64,000 bases of DNA, from positions 166,095 to 230,094 of the forward strand of contig LRBF01000279.1 of NCBI GenBank assembly GCA_001580565.1, written 5' to 3'. The notes beneath the pieces were generated by a model, which ran no database searches, was not told where the DNA came from, and saw only the letters and a program-made list of their open reading frames with translations. This DNA comes from Caballeronia megalochromosomata (GTDB lineage Bacteria; Pseudomonadota; Gammaproteobacteria; Burkholderiales; Burkholderiaceae). The translations under genes were made by a program, and so were the position numbers. How positions within the stretch are numbered: the stretch's first letter is position 1; every line of letters starts with the position of its first letter. Below are positions 46,131-55,562 of the stretch, piece by piece.

Positions 46131-46650
46131 CGCCCTCCCCGCCCTCGGCCTGCGGCGGTCGGCTACGTCCACGCGTTTGGCGACCGGCGATCGCAGGGCA
46201 TCGCGAGTTCGGTGGTCGACCAGCGAATCGCAATAGGCTCCGTTCCGGATAACGGCCGGGGGGAGATTCGGATTTCATCAACTCGACATTCAAAAGCAGC
46301 CACCCTGTTGCAGGTCCGCTAGCCCGATTTCGCTCAGATGCAAGCTACACGACGCTCTCGTCAACGACCTTCTGCACAGTGTCATTCAGCCTCCGTTCAA
46401 GTCGGCGCCGAATGCGAACATCCTCGACTTGTTTTCGGATTGCATTCTCCCTAACGACGCTTCCGTCGCCGCTTCCGAAGGTACATCAGTCATTCGAGAT
46501 TCTTAGGCATCGCCGTTCGACCGATCGACATTGCGCACATCAAGCCGACGACTTCGCCGTAGTGCGACCCCGACAACATTAACATTGGATAAAGGAAGCA
46601 TGATCAGAGCATGCGGCCCGGTCGTATTCACGGTCCCGTCGGTAGACGCG
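46131..46650. other. Intergenic, no gene seen
   Basis: 520 bases between convergent genes (KirBac and the dehydratase). I found no hairpin of terminator quality or coding signature. Confidence 0.4.
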
Positions 46651-47898
46651 TCAAGGTGTCTGAAGCCCACCGTCAACCAGGCGCGTCTGCGTCCATAGCG
46701 TGACGTCGCGTTCACACGGATACTTCGCCGCTTCGGTCTCGTCGAGATCGACGCCCAGCCCCGGCTTGTCGTTCGCGTAGACGAAGCCGTTGCGAAACTC
46801 CGGCAGTCCGGGGAACACGTCGAGCAACGCCTCGCGCGGCCCTTTGAGCTGCTGGATGACGAAATTCGGCGGCTCCGTGCCCGACCATTCCTGCACGCCG
46901 AAATTGCGCGACGCGAGATCGATATGAATGTTCGCCGCATGCGCGAGCGGCGACATATCGCCCGGACCATGCCACGCAGTGCGTACGCCGAACTGCTCCG
47001 CGAAAATCTGCAGCTTGCGTCCCGCCGTGATGCCGCCGATCTGACTCAGATGCACGCGAATGAAATCGATCAGACGTTCCGTGATCAGAAAACGCCACTC
47101 GTACGGATTGTTGAAGAGCTCGCCCTGCGCCAGCGGCGTCGTGGTCTTCTCGCGCAACTGGCGCATCCACTCGCTCTCTTCGAGCGCGATCGCGTCTTCG
47201 AGGAAAAACAATTCGTAGGGCTCGAGTTCGCGCGCAAAACGAATCGCTTCGATGGGTTTGAGGCGTTCGTGCACGTCATGACACAACGCGACATCGAAGC
47301 CGATCTTGCTGCGGATGCCATCGAACAGTTTGAGCGTTTCGCGAATGTACTTGCGGCTGTCGAGATAGATGCCGTCCGCCGCGCCCTCGGGCGCATTCGA
47401 CGGCGCACGGCCGAACACGCCGCCGCCATAACCGCCGCTCTGACAGCGGATATGCATGATGCCCTGCTCGCGATAGCGCTGAATGTTCTCGCACAATTCG
47501 TTTAGATCGCGGCCATCGGCATGCCGATAGATCGGCACGCCTTCCCGCACCTTGCCGCCGAACAACTGATACAGCGGCATGTTGGCCTGCTTGCCCTTGA
47601 TGTCCCACAACGCCATGTCGACGCCTGAAATAGCGTTGTTTTCGATCGGGCCATTGCGCCAGTACGCGTTCTGATGCATCAACTGCCATAGCTCTTCGAT
47701 CGCTTCGGCATCGCGCCCGATGAGCAAAGGCCGCAGGTATTCCTCGATCAGACATTTGACCGCCAGATGCCGGTAGGCGAACGTCGCGCAGCCGAGCCCA
47801 TACAAACCGGCCTGATTCGTCTCGACCTTGACGACGATGAGATTGATGCCTTCCGGCGCGGTCAGAATGACCTTGACGTCGGTGATGAGTGTCGCCAT
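46651..47898 (-). CDS. Enolase-superfamily sugar-acid dehydratase (ManD/RspA type)
   Basis: 415 aa. N-terminal cap (TDVKVILTAPEGINLIVVKV) and TIM barrel. Metal ligands appear as ALCHDVHER (Asp), FFLEDAIA (Glu) and AQGELFNN (Glu); the base His is in WHGPGDMSP. This is the mannonate dehydratase/starvation-sensing RspA subgroup, whose members dehydrate sugar acids such as mannonate or gluconate with varying efficiency. ATG 47898 was chosen; it lies 4 bases after the MFS stop. Shares an operon with an SDR, an MFS transporter and a FadR-type regulator. Confidence 0.9.
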   Translation of the reverse strand: MATLITDVKVILTAPEGINLIVVKVETNQAGLYGLGCATFAYRHLAVKCLIEEYLRPLLIGRDAEAIEELWQLMHQNAYWRNGPIENNAISGVDMALWDIKGKQANMPLYQLFGGKVREGVPIYRHADGRDLNELCENIQRYREQGIMHIRCQSGGYGGGVFGRAPSNAPEGAADGIYLDSRKYIRETLKLFDGIRSKIGFDVALCHDVHERLKPIEAIRFARELEPYELFFLEDAIALEESEWMRQLREKTTTPLAQGELFNNPYEWRFLITERLIDFIRVHLSQIGGITAGRKLQIFAEQFGVRTAWHGPGDMSPLAHAANIHIDLASRNFGVQEWSGTEPPNFVIQQLKGPREALLDVFPGLPEFRNGFVYANDKPGLGVDLDETEAAKYPCERDVTLWTQTRLVDGGLQTP

Positions 47899-47902
47899 GG
47901 CG

Positions 47903-49222
47903 TTAATCCACGAGTGCGGAAGACACGGCATCGGACTTCGTGCCTGCGCCTCCCTTGGGTGTCGAGCGCTGGCCCGACTGCGCGGGCACCAGCATCATGA
48001 GGACGACCGCCGCGAGCAGTGCCGCAGCCATGAACACATAGGATGCCGAAGGACTTCCCGTCGCGCCATTCAGATATCCGACGAGCCACGCGCCGAGGAA
48101 CGCGCCGAGCGCGCCGCATGCGTTGATCAGACCGATCGCGCCGCCGAGCACGTTGCTCGGAATGAGTTCGGGCACGAGTGCGAAGAACGGTCCGTACGGC
48201 GCATACATGGTCGCGCCGGCAATCACGAGCAACACGAACGACAGCCAGAAATTCGAGCTGCCGACGAGATATGAACCGACGAACGCAATCGTTCCGATCA
48301 ACAGCAGCGGCCACACGAAGAGCTTGCGGTTGCAGGTCTTGTCGGACAGATAGGACGCGATCAGCATCAGCACGATGGCCGCGAGGTACGGCACGGCGGA
48401 GAGCCAGCCGACCGACACGATATCGATCGTCTTCGACGCCGACTTCAGAATGGAAGGCAGCCACATGATGAAGCCGTACACGCCGATACTCCACAGCGCG
48501 TGAATGGCGCAGCACTTGAGCACGATGGACGAGCGGAACGCCGACTTGTAGTCGCGCACCGGCGCGATATGTGCCTGCTCTGATTTGAGGACCGCGTCGA
48601 AATCGGCCTTCTCCTTCTCGCTCATCCAGGGCGCGTCGGCCGGTTTGTCTTTCACCGTGAACCACCAGACGATCGCCCACAGGAGCGCGGGTGCGCCCTC
48701 GAACACGAACATCTCGCGCCAGCCGAAATTGCGCACGAGATAGCCGGACACGATCGACATCCACAGCACCGTCACCGGATTGCCGAGAATCAGGAAGGTG
48801 TTCGCGCGCGACCGCTCCGTGCGCGTGAACCAGCGGCTGATGTACATGAGCATCGACGGCATCACCGCCGCCTCGACGATGCCGAGCACGAAGCGCAGCG
48901 CCATCAGCATCGGAATATTGCTGACCATGCCGGTCGCGGCGGCGCACAGGCCCCACAGGATCAGGCTCGCGAAAATCAGCTTCTTGACGCTGTTCTTCTG
49001 CGCGTAGATCGCGCCGGGCACCTGAAAGAGGCAGTAGCCGAGAAAGAACAGCGAGCCGATCAGCGACGACGTCGCGGGCGTCACGCCCAGATCCCGGTCG
49101 ATGCCCGCCGCCGCCGCGAAGCCGTAGTTCGCGCGGTCCAGATACGCGAGGCTGTAGGTGATGAAGATGATCGGCATGAGATGCCACCATCTCTGCGGCG
49201 CAATGGTCTTGATGTCGTTCAT
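47903..49222 (-). CDS. MFS transporter, anion:cation symporter family
   Basis: 439 aa, about 12 transmembrane segments. The loop 2-3 motif region (YLDRANYGFAAAAGIDRDLG) and GAIYAQKNSVKKLIFASLI are typical of the ACS group that imports hexuronates, galactonate or tartrate. ATG 49222 has CCGGAGAC upstream. Lies 13 bases after the SDR gene, so is co-transcribed with it. Confidence 0.92.
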   Translation of the reverse strand: MNDIKTIAPQRWWHLMPIIFITYSLAYLDRANYGFAAAAGIDRDLGVTPATSSLIGSLFFLGYCLFQVPGAIYAQKNSVKKLIFASLILWGLCAAATGMVSNIPMLMALRFVLGIVEAAVMPSMLMYISRWFTRTERSRANTFLILGNPVTVLWMSIVSGYLVRNFGWREMFVFEGAPALLWAIVWWFTVKDKPADAPWMSEKEKADFDAVLKSEQAHIAPVRDYKSAFRSSIVLKCCAIHALWSIGVYGFIMWLPSILKSASKTIDIVSVGWLSAVPYLAAIVLMLIASYLSDKTCNRKLFVWPLLLIGTIAFVGSYLVGSSNFWLSFVLLVIAGATMYAPYGPFFALVPELIPSNVLGGAIGLINACGALGAFLGAWLVGYLNGATGSPSASYVFMAAALLAAVVLMMLVPAQSGQRSTPKGGAGTKSDAVSSALVD

Positions 49223-49235
49223 GATGTCTCCGGTG

Positions 49236-50003
49236 TCAAAGAACGGCGAGCCAGCCGCCATCGACGTAAATGATCTGTCCGTTCACGTAGCTCGACGCGG
49301 GCGATGCCAGATACACCGCCGTGCCCACGAGTTCCTCGGGCTTACCCCAGCGTTGCGACGGGTTGCTGCTCTTCACCCACGCGTCGAAGCTCGCGTTGTC
49401 GACGAGCGCCTGATTCATGTCGGTGAGGATGTAGCCGGGGCCGATCGCGTTCGCCTGGATATCGAACGGCGCCCATTCGGCGCTCATCGCGCGGGTGAGC
49501 ATCTTGATGCCGCCCTTGGCCGCCGTATAAGGCGCGACCGTCGCACGCGCGCCTTCGCTCGTCAGCGAACCGATATTGATGATCTTGCCGCCGCGCTTGC
49601 GCTCGATCATGCGCCGCGCGGCCTCCTTAGCGACGATGAACGCGCTCGTCAGATTGGTATCGATCACGCGTTGCCAGTCGGCGAGCGCGAGCTCGATCAT
49701 CGGCTTGCGGAACTGGATGCCCGCGTTGTTGACGACGATGTCCACTTCGATGCCCTCCGCGTCCCATGCCGCGAAGGCGGCGGCGACGGACGATTCATCG
49801 GTGACGTCGAAGGCCTGGCCGCGCGCGTCGAAGCCTTGCGCCTGCAGGCGGCTCACTGCGCCATCGACGGTATCGGCTTTCGTGCCGTTGACGATGACGC
49901 GCGCACCCGCCGCCGCGAGCCCCTCTGCGAGTGCGTAGCCGATGCCGCGCGCCGAGCCCGTGACGAGCGCCGTGCGGCCGTTGAGATCGAACAACTTGTT
50001 CAT
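49236..50003 (-). CDS. SDR-family gluconate 5-dehydrogenase-like enzyme
   Basis: 255 aa. TGSARGIG near 17-24, NNAGIQFR, catalytic Ser (NIGSLTSEGARATVAPYTAAKGG with Tyr-Lys), and FYVDGGW-like ending (IIYVDGGWLAVL). It resembles gluconate 5-dehydrogenase/IdnO and 2-deoxygluconate dehydrogenases. ATG 50003 preceded by CAGGGAAAC. First structural gene of the sugar-acid operon; the dehydratase and this enzyme would interconvert gluconate-type acids and keto-acids. Confidence 0.9.
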   Translation of the reverse strand: MNKLFDLNGRTALVTGSARGIGYALAEGLAAAGARVIVNGTKADTVDGAVSRLQAQGFDARGQAFDVTDESSVAAAFAAWDAEGIEVDIVVNNAGIQFRKPMIELALADWQRVIDTNLTSAFIVAKEAARRMIERKRGGKIINIGSLTSEGARATVAPYTAAKGGIKMLTRAMSAEWAPFDIQANAIGPGYILTDMNQALVDNASFDAWVKSSNPSQRWGKPEELVGTAVYLASPASSYVNGQIIYVDGGWLAVL

Positions 50004-50106
50004 GCGTGTTTCCCTGATCAGATACATTCAAAAACGCGGACGCGAGCGCGCCCGCGCAGCCTCTTTCGAGGCTGCGGTCCTTTAATTGCGTATCGGAGAC
50101 GCGCTG

Positions 50107-50826
50107 CTACAGAGGCTTGTCGTTCGCGGTGCGATTGAGCATCGCGCGATCGTCGAAGTCCTTTTCCGCGCGTTCGATCAGCGTGAGCACGGCCTGCTCC
50201 GCCGCGTGCGCATCACCTGTTTCGATGGCGACGCACAGCGCTTCGTGCATCGGCAGCGAGCGCGCCGGGCCGCCCTCTATCTCCGAGCTCAACTCGAAGC
50301 TCGTGCGCAGGATCGCGGAGAGCGCGTTTTGCATCTGCTGAACGAACTGGTTGTGGCACGCCGTGAGGATCGCGCCATGGAACGCGAGATCGGCGGGCAC
50401 GTATTCGCCCTGCCCCGCGACCGCATGCTCCATCGCCCTGAACGCGCGACGCACGGCGATACGGTCCTCGGGCGTCGCGCGCCTGGCAGCAAGCTTCGCG
50501 GCATTCGGCTCGATGATCGTGCGCAATTCCATCAGGTCGCGAATGAGATCGGCATCGACGGTGCCGGCGCGCGCGCGCCAGGTGATCACGTCGGGATCGA
50601 ACAATTGCCAGTGCGTACGCGGCAGCACGATCGTGCCGTGACGGCGTCGCACCTGAAGCATGCCCTTCGCGGACAGCGACTTCATTGTTTCGCGAATCGT
50701 GATGCGGCTCACCTGCATCATTTGGGCGAGTTCATCTTCGGCGGGCAGGATATCCCCCGGTGCGAACTTGCCCGAACAGATTTGCTCGCCCATCTGGTTC
50801 AGCACTTGCCGATGCAAAGTTGGCAT
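50107..50826 (-). CDS. GntR/FadR-family transcriptional regulator
   Basis: 239 aa. N-terminal winged helix (GDILPAEDELAQMMQVSRIT then IRETMKSLSAKGMLQVRRRH), C-terminal all-helical FCD domain with metal-binding His/Asp (DLAFHGAI, MHEALC). It precedes the SDR/MFS/dehydratase genes on the same strand (103-base gap) and probably represses them until the sugar acid binds. A palindrome just upstream (50847-50858) fits its operator. Confidence 0.92.
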   Translation of the reverse strand: MPTLHRQVLNQMGEQICSGKFAPGDILPAEDELAQMMQVSRITIRETMKSLSAKGMLQVRRRHGTIVLPRTHWQLFDPDVITWRARAGTVDADLIRDLMELRTIIEPNAAKLAARRATPEDRIAVRRAFRAMEHAVAGQGEYVPADLAFHGAILTACHNQFVQQMQNALSAILRTSFELSSEIEGGPARSLPMHEALCVAIETGDAHAAEQAVLTLIERAEKDFDDRAMLNRTANDKPL

Positions 50827-50846
50827 GGTCGGCGATTCCTTCTAGG

Positions 50847-50858
50847 TCATACGTATGA
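50847..50858. promoter_or_regulatory. Palindrome TCATACGTATGA, GntR operator candidate
   Basis: A perfect 12-bp inverted repeat 20 bases upstream of the FadR-type regulator start (minus strand). Short palindromes centred like this are normal operators for the family. Confidence 0.6.
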
Positions 50859-51516
50859 TGTTGAAGGTATCAGAGCAGGTTGCATCGGAACAATCAGGGT
50901 TGACCCGATGGCATTCGGCGCGTTGATCAGCGCACGCGGCTCGGTTAGCGTCGAACGAACCGTGTTATGAGGGAGTTCTGAAATCCAACCAGGGAAATGG
51001 GAGCGGTCCAGGGCGTTCCTCTCCACGCGTCAGCCGAGGAATACTCGTTTGCAATAAGTTTGGCGTGCGCCATGGCTGTTTCGAGCAGCGCGAAGCTCGT
51101 CGCGGGCTCAATAGCCGGTTGGTTACGTTGTGTTTGGTCCGGTTATAAACGCCCTAATTTGAGTGTGGAGCCGACCCTGGAAGTCCGTCACGCGGCGTGC
51201 GCGAATGACGCTTAATAGCCGAGACCGGCGGTCCGCGATCAAGGCCTGTTTGACGGCTAGCCGCGTCGCCCAGTATGGCCCGACTCATCTTTAGGCTTAT
51301 GCCAAATATATTTGTTTGAAGAAATGGAACTGTCCGGGCGACGCTTTGCTTTTCGCGGCGACTTCGCACACGATGACATTCCTCGCTCAATCGCCAACTT
51401 TCATCTCCGTTTCACGACCGGCTTCATCGACTTCCCACTGTGCAAGACACCGCGAACGACGCGGTTGCGCGCGCCGCGAAACAGTTCGCGCACGTGTGCC
51501 GATCATCGTCCCTTCG
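50859..51516. other. Intergenic, no gene seen
   Basis: About 660 bases. The stretch around 51300 is slightly AT-richer. Open frames on both strands are short and lack family signatures. Confidence 0.4.
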
Positions 51517-52029
51517 TCACTGATAAAACACGTAAGTTGCGAGATACGGTGAACTACCCGATTCATGTTCGACTGTGCACGGCGCGGACGGTTTCACACC
51601 GCCGACTGTCTTCACGCGCTGCACGAATCGCACGGAAGAAAGCAGCCCCGGTACCGCCGTCGATTGCGTCCGAAGCAGAAGTTGCGGCACGCTGTCGGCC
51701 GTCTCGCTCGCCGTCTGCGCGATGACACGCCCTTCGATACGGCTGCCATCGCGTGCTTCCCACGACGGCCCGGCCGAATGCTCGATGACAGCCGCGCCGT
51801 GCTCGTCGAAGAGCGTAGCGCGCGGCTGTTTGAAGACCCAGTCGAGCGCGTGATGTGCATCGTATTCGCAGGCGTAAATCTGCACGCCAGAAGCCCGCGC
51901 GCTGAAGTGCGCGCGTGAATCAGGCGGGTCGATGGATTCGGCCCGCGCGGCCCCGGCGCTTGTCGCCAGCACCACGACCGCGATTATCGCAACACACGAT
52001 CCGGGTTTTTCGAAAGTTCGGTCAGTCAT
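51517..52029 (-). CDS. Exported DUF3455 protein
   Basis: 170 aa from ATG 52029 with AGGACC upstream. Signal peptide residues about 1-30 (VVLATSAGAARA). The mature part has ASGVQIYACEYDAHHALDWVF, AGPSWEARDGSRIEGRVIAQ and ATYVFYQ, the DUF3455 pattern. Extracytoplasmic, function unknown. No neighbour on its strand. Confidence 0.88.
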   Translation of the reverse strand: MTDRTFEKPGSCVAIIAVVVLATSAGAARAESIDPPDSRAHFSARASGVQIYACEYDAHHALDWVFKQPRATLFDEHGAAVIEHSAGPSWEARDGSRIEGRVIAQTASETADSVPQLLLRTQSTAVPGLLSSVRFVQRVKTVGGVKPSAPCTVEHESGSSPYLATYVFYQ

Positions 52030-52670
52030 GTCAGGTCCTTCTCTTTGCAAATTCGTCGAAAAGATTGCGGCACGCGCCGAATTTTCATAACACTTTAAGT
52101 GGCGACCTATCCATCGTATTTGCGAACACATTGGACCAGCATGCGCAGAATAGTGCCATCTGAAGCCGATGTCTGGTTCAGAGCGACGGCTTCAGAACGA
52201 ACGCTGCTGCCCGTTTGCTCTGCGGATATCAGTCGAGGAAGCACTCGACGACCAGCAATCCCAGTATCTTGAACGGCGATTCGCGTCCGGATCAACGGGC
52301 GAATTCGACCCTCGCCGGTCACGCGCGGTTGCTATCGCTCGAAGGCCGCTTCCAAAGGTGCGAGGGGCACTCGTACTATCACGTCCGCCGCCCCGTATGG
52401 CCCATGGCCGCCGTTCGTCGGATATCAAATTTAGGGTTGCAAATCCACTGATGAACCCGCAAAGCTCCTGCGCAGTGCTGTTCGATCGCATCGCCTGCCG
52501 TTCGCCCCGAATTCGCCGGAGTGAATGCTACCTTGAGGGAGAAAACTGGTCCGGTAAGACCTAAACTAATATCCAGTGCAGCCAGTTTGCGGTACTGGCC
52601 AGCGCCCTAGGCCAAGACTCAATTGGCGCGGAGAGTACACCGGCTGCCGCAGCCCTTGGGGGAAATGTTC
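52030..52670. other. Intergenic, no gene seen
   Basis: 640 bases between divergent exported-protein genes. A few open frames exist but none has a ribosome site or family match. Confidence 0.4.
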
Positions 52671-52955
52671 ATGAAGAGACTGATACTACTGGCATGCGTA
52701 ATGCTGTCCACGAACGCGTTTGCAGAATGTGCGACAAACGCCCGTGGCGAGACGGTCTGCGGCAACGGACAGACGGCCGGCGGCTATAACCGGAACACAG
52801 GTACGGCCTGGACGTCGCAGACCAACCAGAATGGTGTGCATACGACGCAGACCAACCGGGGCGGCGAGGCGCAGACGAAGAACGGCAAAGGCGTGGTTCA
52901 CGGCCCCGACGGAAAAACCTGCTACCGGACTGCCAACAGTCACGGTTGCAACTGA
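52671..52955 (+). CDS. Small exported Gly/Asn/Thr-rich protein
   Basis: 94 aa. Signal peptide 1-18 (LACVMLSTNAFA). The mature region is Gly/Thr/Asn-rich with repeated TNQNG/QTNRGG elements and four Cys (CATNARGETVC near the start, CYRT and HGC near the end). GGGGGAAATG precedes the ATG. Possibly a surface or periplasmic protein; no function known. Confidence 0.75.
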   Translation: MKRLILLACVMLSTNAFAECATNARGETVCGNGQTAGGYNRNTGTAWTSQTNQNGVHTTQTNRGGEAQTKNGKGVVHGPDGKTCYRTANSHGCN

Positions 52956-53272
52956 CGACCGTTGGGCACCCATTGTCACATTCACCTCAACGGGCCGCCG
53001 CGAGTACCGAAACACTGACGGATCGACGATCGGAGTGACGCCCCGAAGGACTTCACTCATCAGCGACACCGGTCAGGAGCAGCCGACGGCCCGCTGTCAG
53101 CGGCAAAAAACTGACGCTCGGCTGTCCGCAAGTGGATTGAGGCGGATGAGCGGACCCGTCCGAAGTCGGAAAGTGCGATGTCGAAACACAGCGCTTTGGA
53201 GGCTCGCAATCTCGAACTTCCGTAGCCGACCCCAAACGGCCGCTCGAGCCGGCGTCGTCTGTACGACCGCTA
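52956..53272. other. Intergenic, no gene seen
   Basis: About 317 bases between the small exported-protein gene and the tautomerase remnant. Nothing recognised. Confidence 0.4.
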
Positions 53273-53740
53273 TCAAGGTGAACCGACCGCCTGAATGCCT
53301 CTCCAGGTATCGTTGGTCCTCGCTTTACAAGCGTGGTGCAACACCGGCCCACCGCGCGAGGCCCCGGCCAAACGAGTACTCTCGTTTGACACAGGAATCA
53401 CCGCGATAAAGACGTTATCGGGAGCAACGCCGGCGGCGTCGGCTGGTTGCCGACAGATCTCGGCCATCAGTTCGGTCTTCTCGCTGGCGGGCCGGCGCGC
53501 CGAATTCAGCTTGAACGATCATCGCGTTCGCCGAGCGCTCCATCTCCATGACGGTCGGATCGATGCACAGCCCATCATCGCCTCGCTCGCTGATCTCGCT
53601 AAAGCGGTCGCCGTCGGGAACATCCAGTGCGACCACGAGCGAACGATTGAGTGCATTGCCGATCGCGGTCTTGTGCTCGCGGACGAACATGACAAATGGT
53701 TTGAACAAGCGCTCCGGACCGATCTCCAAACCAATAGCAT
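53273..53740 (-). pseudogene. Tautomerase-family gene with frameshift
   Basis: Minus-strand frame from about 53690 encodes VVALDVPDGDRFSEISERGD and PTVMEMERSANAMIVQAEFG, then near 53490 shifts to EKTELMAEICRQPADAAGVA and DNVFIAVIPVSNES. Together these give a normal tautomerase (4-oxalocrotonate-type, two beta-alpha-beta units). The N-terminal Pro start (MPx) is not intact, so it is a pseudogene. Confidence 0.65.
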
Positions 53741-54089
53741 CTTCCGATTCATGCTGCGAAAATACCCGCATGGCCGACACCTAAAGGTTCTCTTTCACGA
53801 CCCAAAGTTACGTCAAGTCACGGCCGACAACGCCGATCCGAAAGCGGGCAAAGTCTATGCCGCGTTCGACATGCCCTTCGCCATGCTGATGGCGCAAGTA
53901 GCCGAGGGATTCGCGCGACGAGCGAAGCGTGCTGCATCGCCCGGTCGAGCCCGTTGCGGGTCAATCAGGCCGCCGCTTGCCTGGACGAACACATGGGATG
54001 ATGATCGCTTCGAGTATGGTTATGCGGTCTTGCGCAGCGCCTCGTTCAGAAACCATCGGCCTCCGAGCGGTCGAACGAGTCGTCCCCGT
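53741..54089. other. Intergenic, possible plus-strand scrap
   Basis: A plus-strand frame around 53830-53940 reads NADPKAGKVYAAFDMPFAML then MAQVAEGFARRAKRA, which is protein-like but unrecognised and not preceded by a start. It is probably a remnant. Confidence 0.3.
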
Positions 54090-55562
54090 TCAACGCGGCT
54101 GCAACTCGACCGGCGGATCCGCGCGATATCCGCCGCCGAGCGCTTTCGTCAGCGCGATCTCCTGACTCAGCATCTGTCCGTTGAGCGTAAGCAGCACGAC
54201 CTGTTCGGCGATCACGGGCTGGCGCGCTTCGAACGCCGCGAGCTGGCTCGTCAATCCGCGCCGGTAGTGCGCTTCGACGCTGTCCCGCACGAATGCGACC
54301 GATGCGATCCGATGTTGCTGCAGCGCCGCTTCCGAATCGAGCGCCTGAAGGCGACTGCCTGTCTGCGCGACGTCACGCACCGCGTTCAGCACGGCCTGAT
54401 TGTATTGCTCGATCAGCAGATTGCTGCCCTCACGTGCGCCGCTCAGGTTCGCATTAAGGCGGCCGCCATCGAAGATCGGCAGATACAGGCCCGGAATCAG
54501 GTTGATCTGCTGACTCGAATGCATGAACAGATCGCGCAGATGCAGCGCGTCGAAACCGAAAAACGCCTTGATGTCGAAGCTCGGATAGAACGCTGCCTTG
54601 GCCGCATCGATCCTGTCGAACGAAGACTCCACGTACCAGCGCATCGCCTGCAGATCGGGCCGGCGCGCGAGCAGTTCATATGAGAGCGTGGCGGGTAGCG
54701 CCGCCTGCGCGGGCGGCAGCGCCACCGGCTCGATGTCGCGCAGTCCGTCGGGCGTGGCACCGGCCAGCGCCCGCAAGGATTCGCGAAGCTGCCGCAGCTG
54801 ATTCTGCGCCGTGACGATCTGCCGTTCGATGGCGAACTCCTGTGCACGCGCCCCTTCGAGTTCGGTCCGCGATTCGAGCCCGCGCGCCGCCCGCCCTTCA
54901 TGCGCCTGCACCGCGAATGCCGCGACCGCACGCGATTCGTTCAACAGTTCGATCAGCTGATAAGTCGTCTGAATGCCGTAGTAAAGCTGCGCGACATCGG
55001 TCGAGATTTCGAGTTCCACGGCCGACATCTCGGCGAGACGCGCATTGCTCACGCCGACCGAAGCCGCGATCTGCGCGCGCTGCTTGCCCCATACATCGAT
55101 GTTCAGGCTCGCGCCGAGTCCGACGATGCCTTCCGTGTACCAAGGGCCTGTCAGCCCCTCGGCCGGCACGTCCTGCGCGAACGGGCCGAGAAAGCCGTGC
55201 GCGGAGACATGCTGCTGATTCAGCAGTGCAAGCGCGACCACCTGAAGGCTCGATCCCGTCCTGACGAGCTCCACGTCCGACTTTGCCTGCGCGACCCGCG
55301 TGCGCGCGATCACCATCGTCGGCGCGGCGGCGAGCGCCTGCTCGATGAACGCATCGAGCTGCGCATCGCCGTAGCGCGTCCACCATCGCGCGGCGGGCCA
55401 GCCGCCAGGTGGCAGATGAATGTCGTTCGCGACCTCGATCTGCTCCGGCGCGATCTGCGCATGCGGCGCGCCATCATGATGGATCAGCGCGCATCCAGTC
55501 AGCAACGACGACATCCACACGGCGAGCAGCCCACATCGACGCCAGACCGGGTGCGCGTTCAT
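54090..55562 (-). CDS. NodT-type outer-membrane efflux lipoprotein (MdtP-like)
   Basis: 490 aa. Lipoprotein signal with lipobox LTGC at about residue 24. Two OEP repeats with long helices and beta strands (PPGGWPAARWWTRYGDAQLD, then LLARRPDLQAMRWYVESSFD, a signature of NodT-family channels). Forms the outer-membrane channel of the efflux system encoded upstream. Its start overlaps the FUSC stop by ATGA. Confidence 0.92.
   Translation of the reverse strand: MNAHPVWRRCGLLAVWMSSLLTGCALIHHDGAPHAQIAPEQIEVANDIHLPPGGWPAARWWTRYGDAQLDAFIEQALAAAPTMVIARTRVAQAKSDVELVRTGSSLQVVALALLNQQHVSAHGFLGPFAQDVPAEGLTGPWYTEGIVGLGASLNIDVWGKQRAQIAASVGVSNARLAEMSAVELEISTDVAQLYYGIQTTYQLIELLNESRAVAAFAVQAHEGRAARGLESRTELEGARAQEFAIERQIVTAQNQLRQLRESLRALAGATPDGLRDIEPVALPPAQAALPATLSYELLARRPDLQAMRWYVESSFDRIDAAKAAFYPSFDIKAFFGFDALHLRDLFMHSSQQINLIPGLYLPIFDGGRLNANLSGAREGSNLLIEQYNQAVLNAVRDVAQTGSRLQALDSEAALQQHRIASVAFVRDSVEAHYRRGLTSQLAAFEARQPVIAEQVVLLTLNGQMLSQEIALTKALGGGYRADPPVELQPR

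Noticed and set aside
47862..49190. Second long minus-strand frame overlapping the MFS gene
   Set aside because: Arg/His-rich and without hydrophobic segments, while the chosen frame gives 12 membrane helices.
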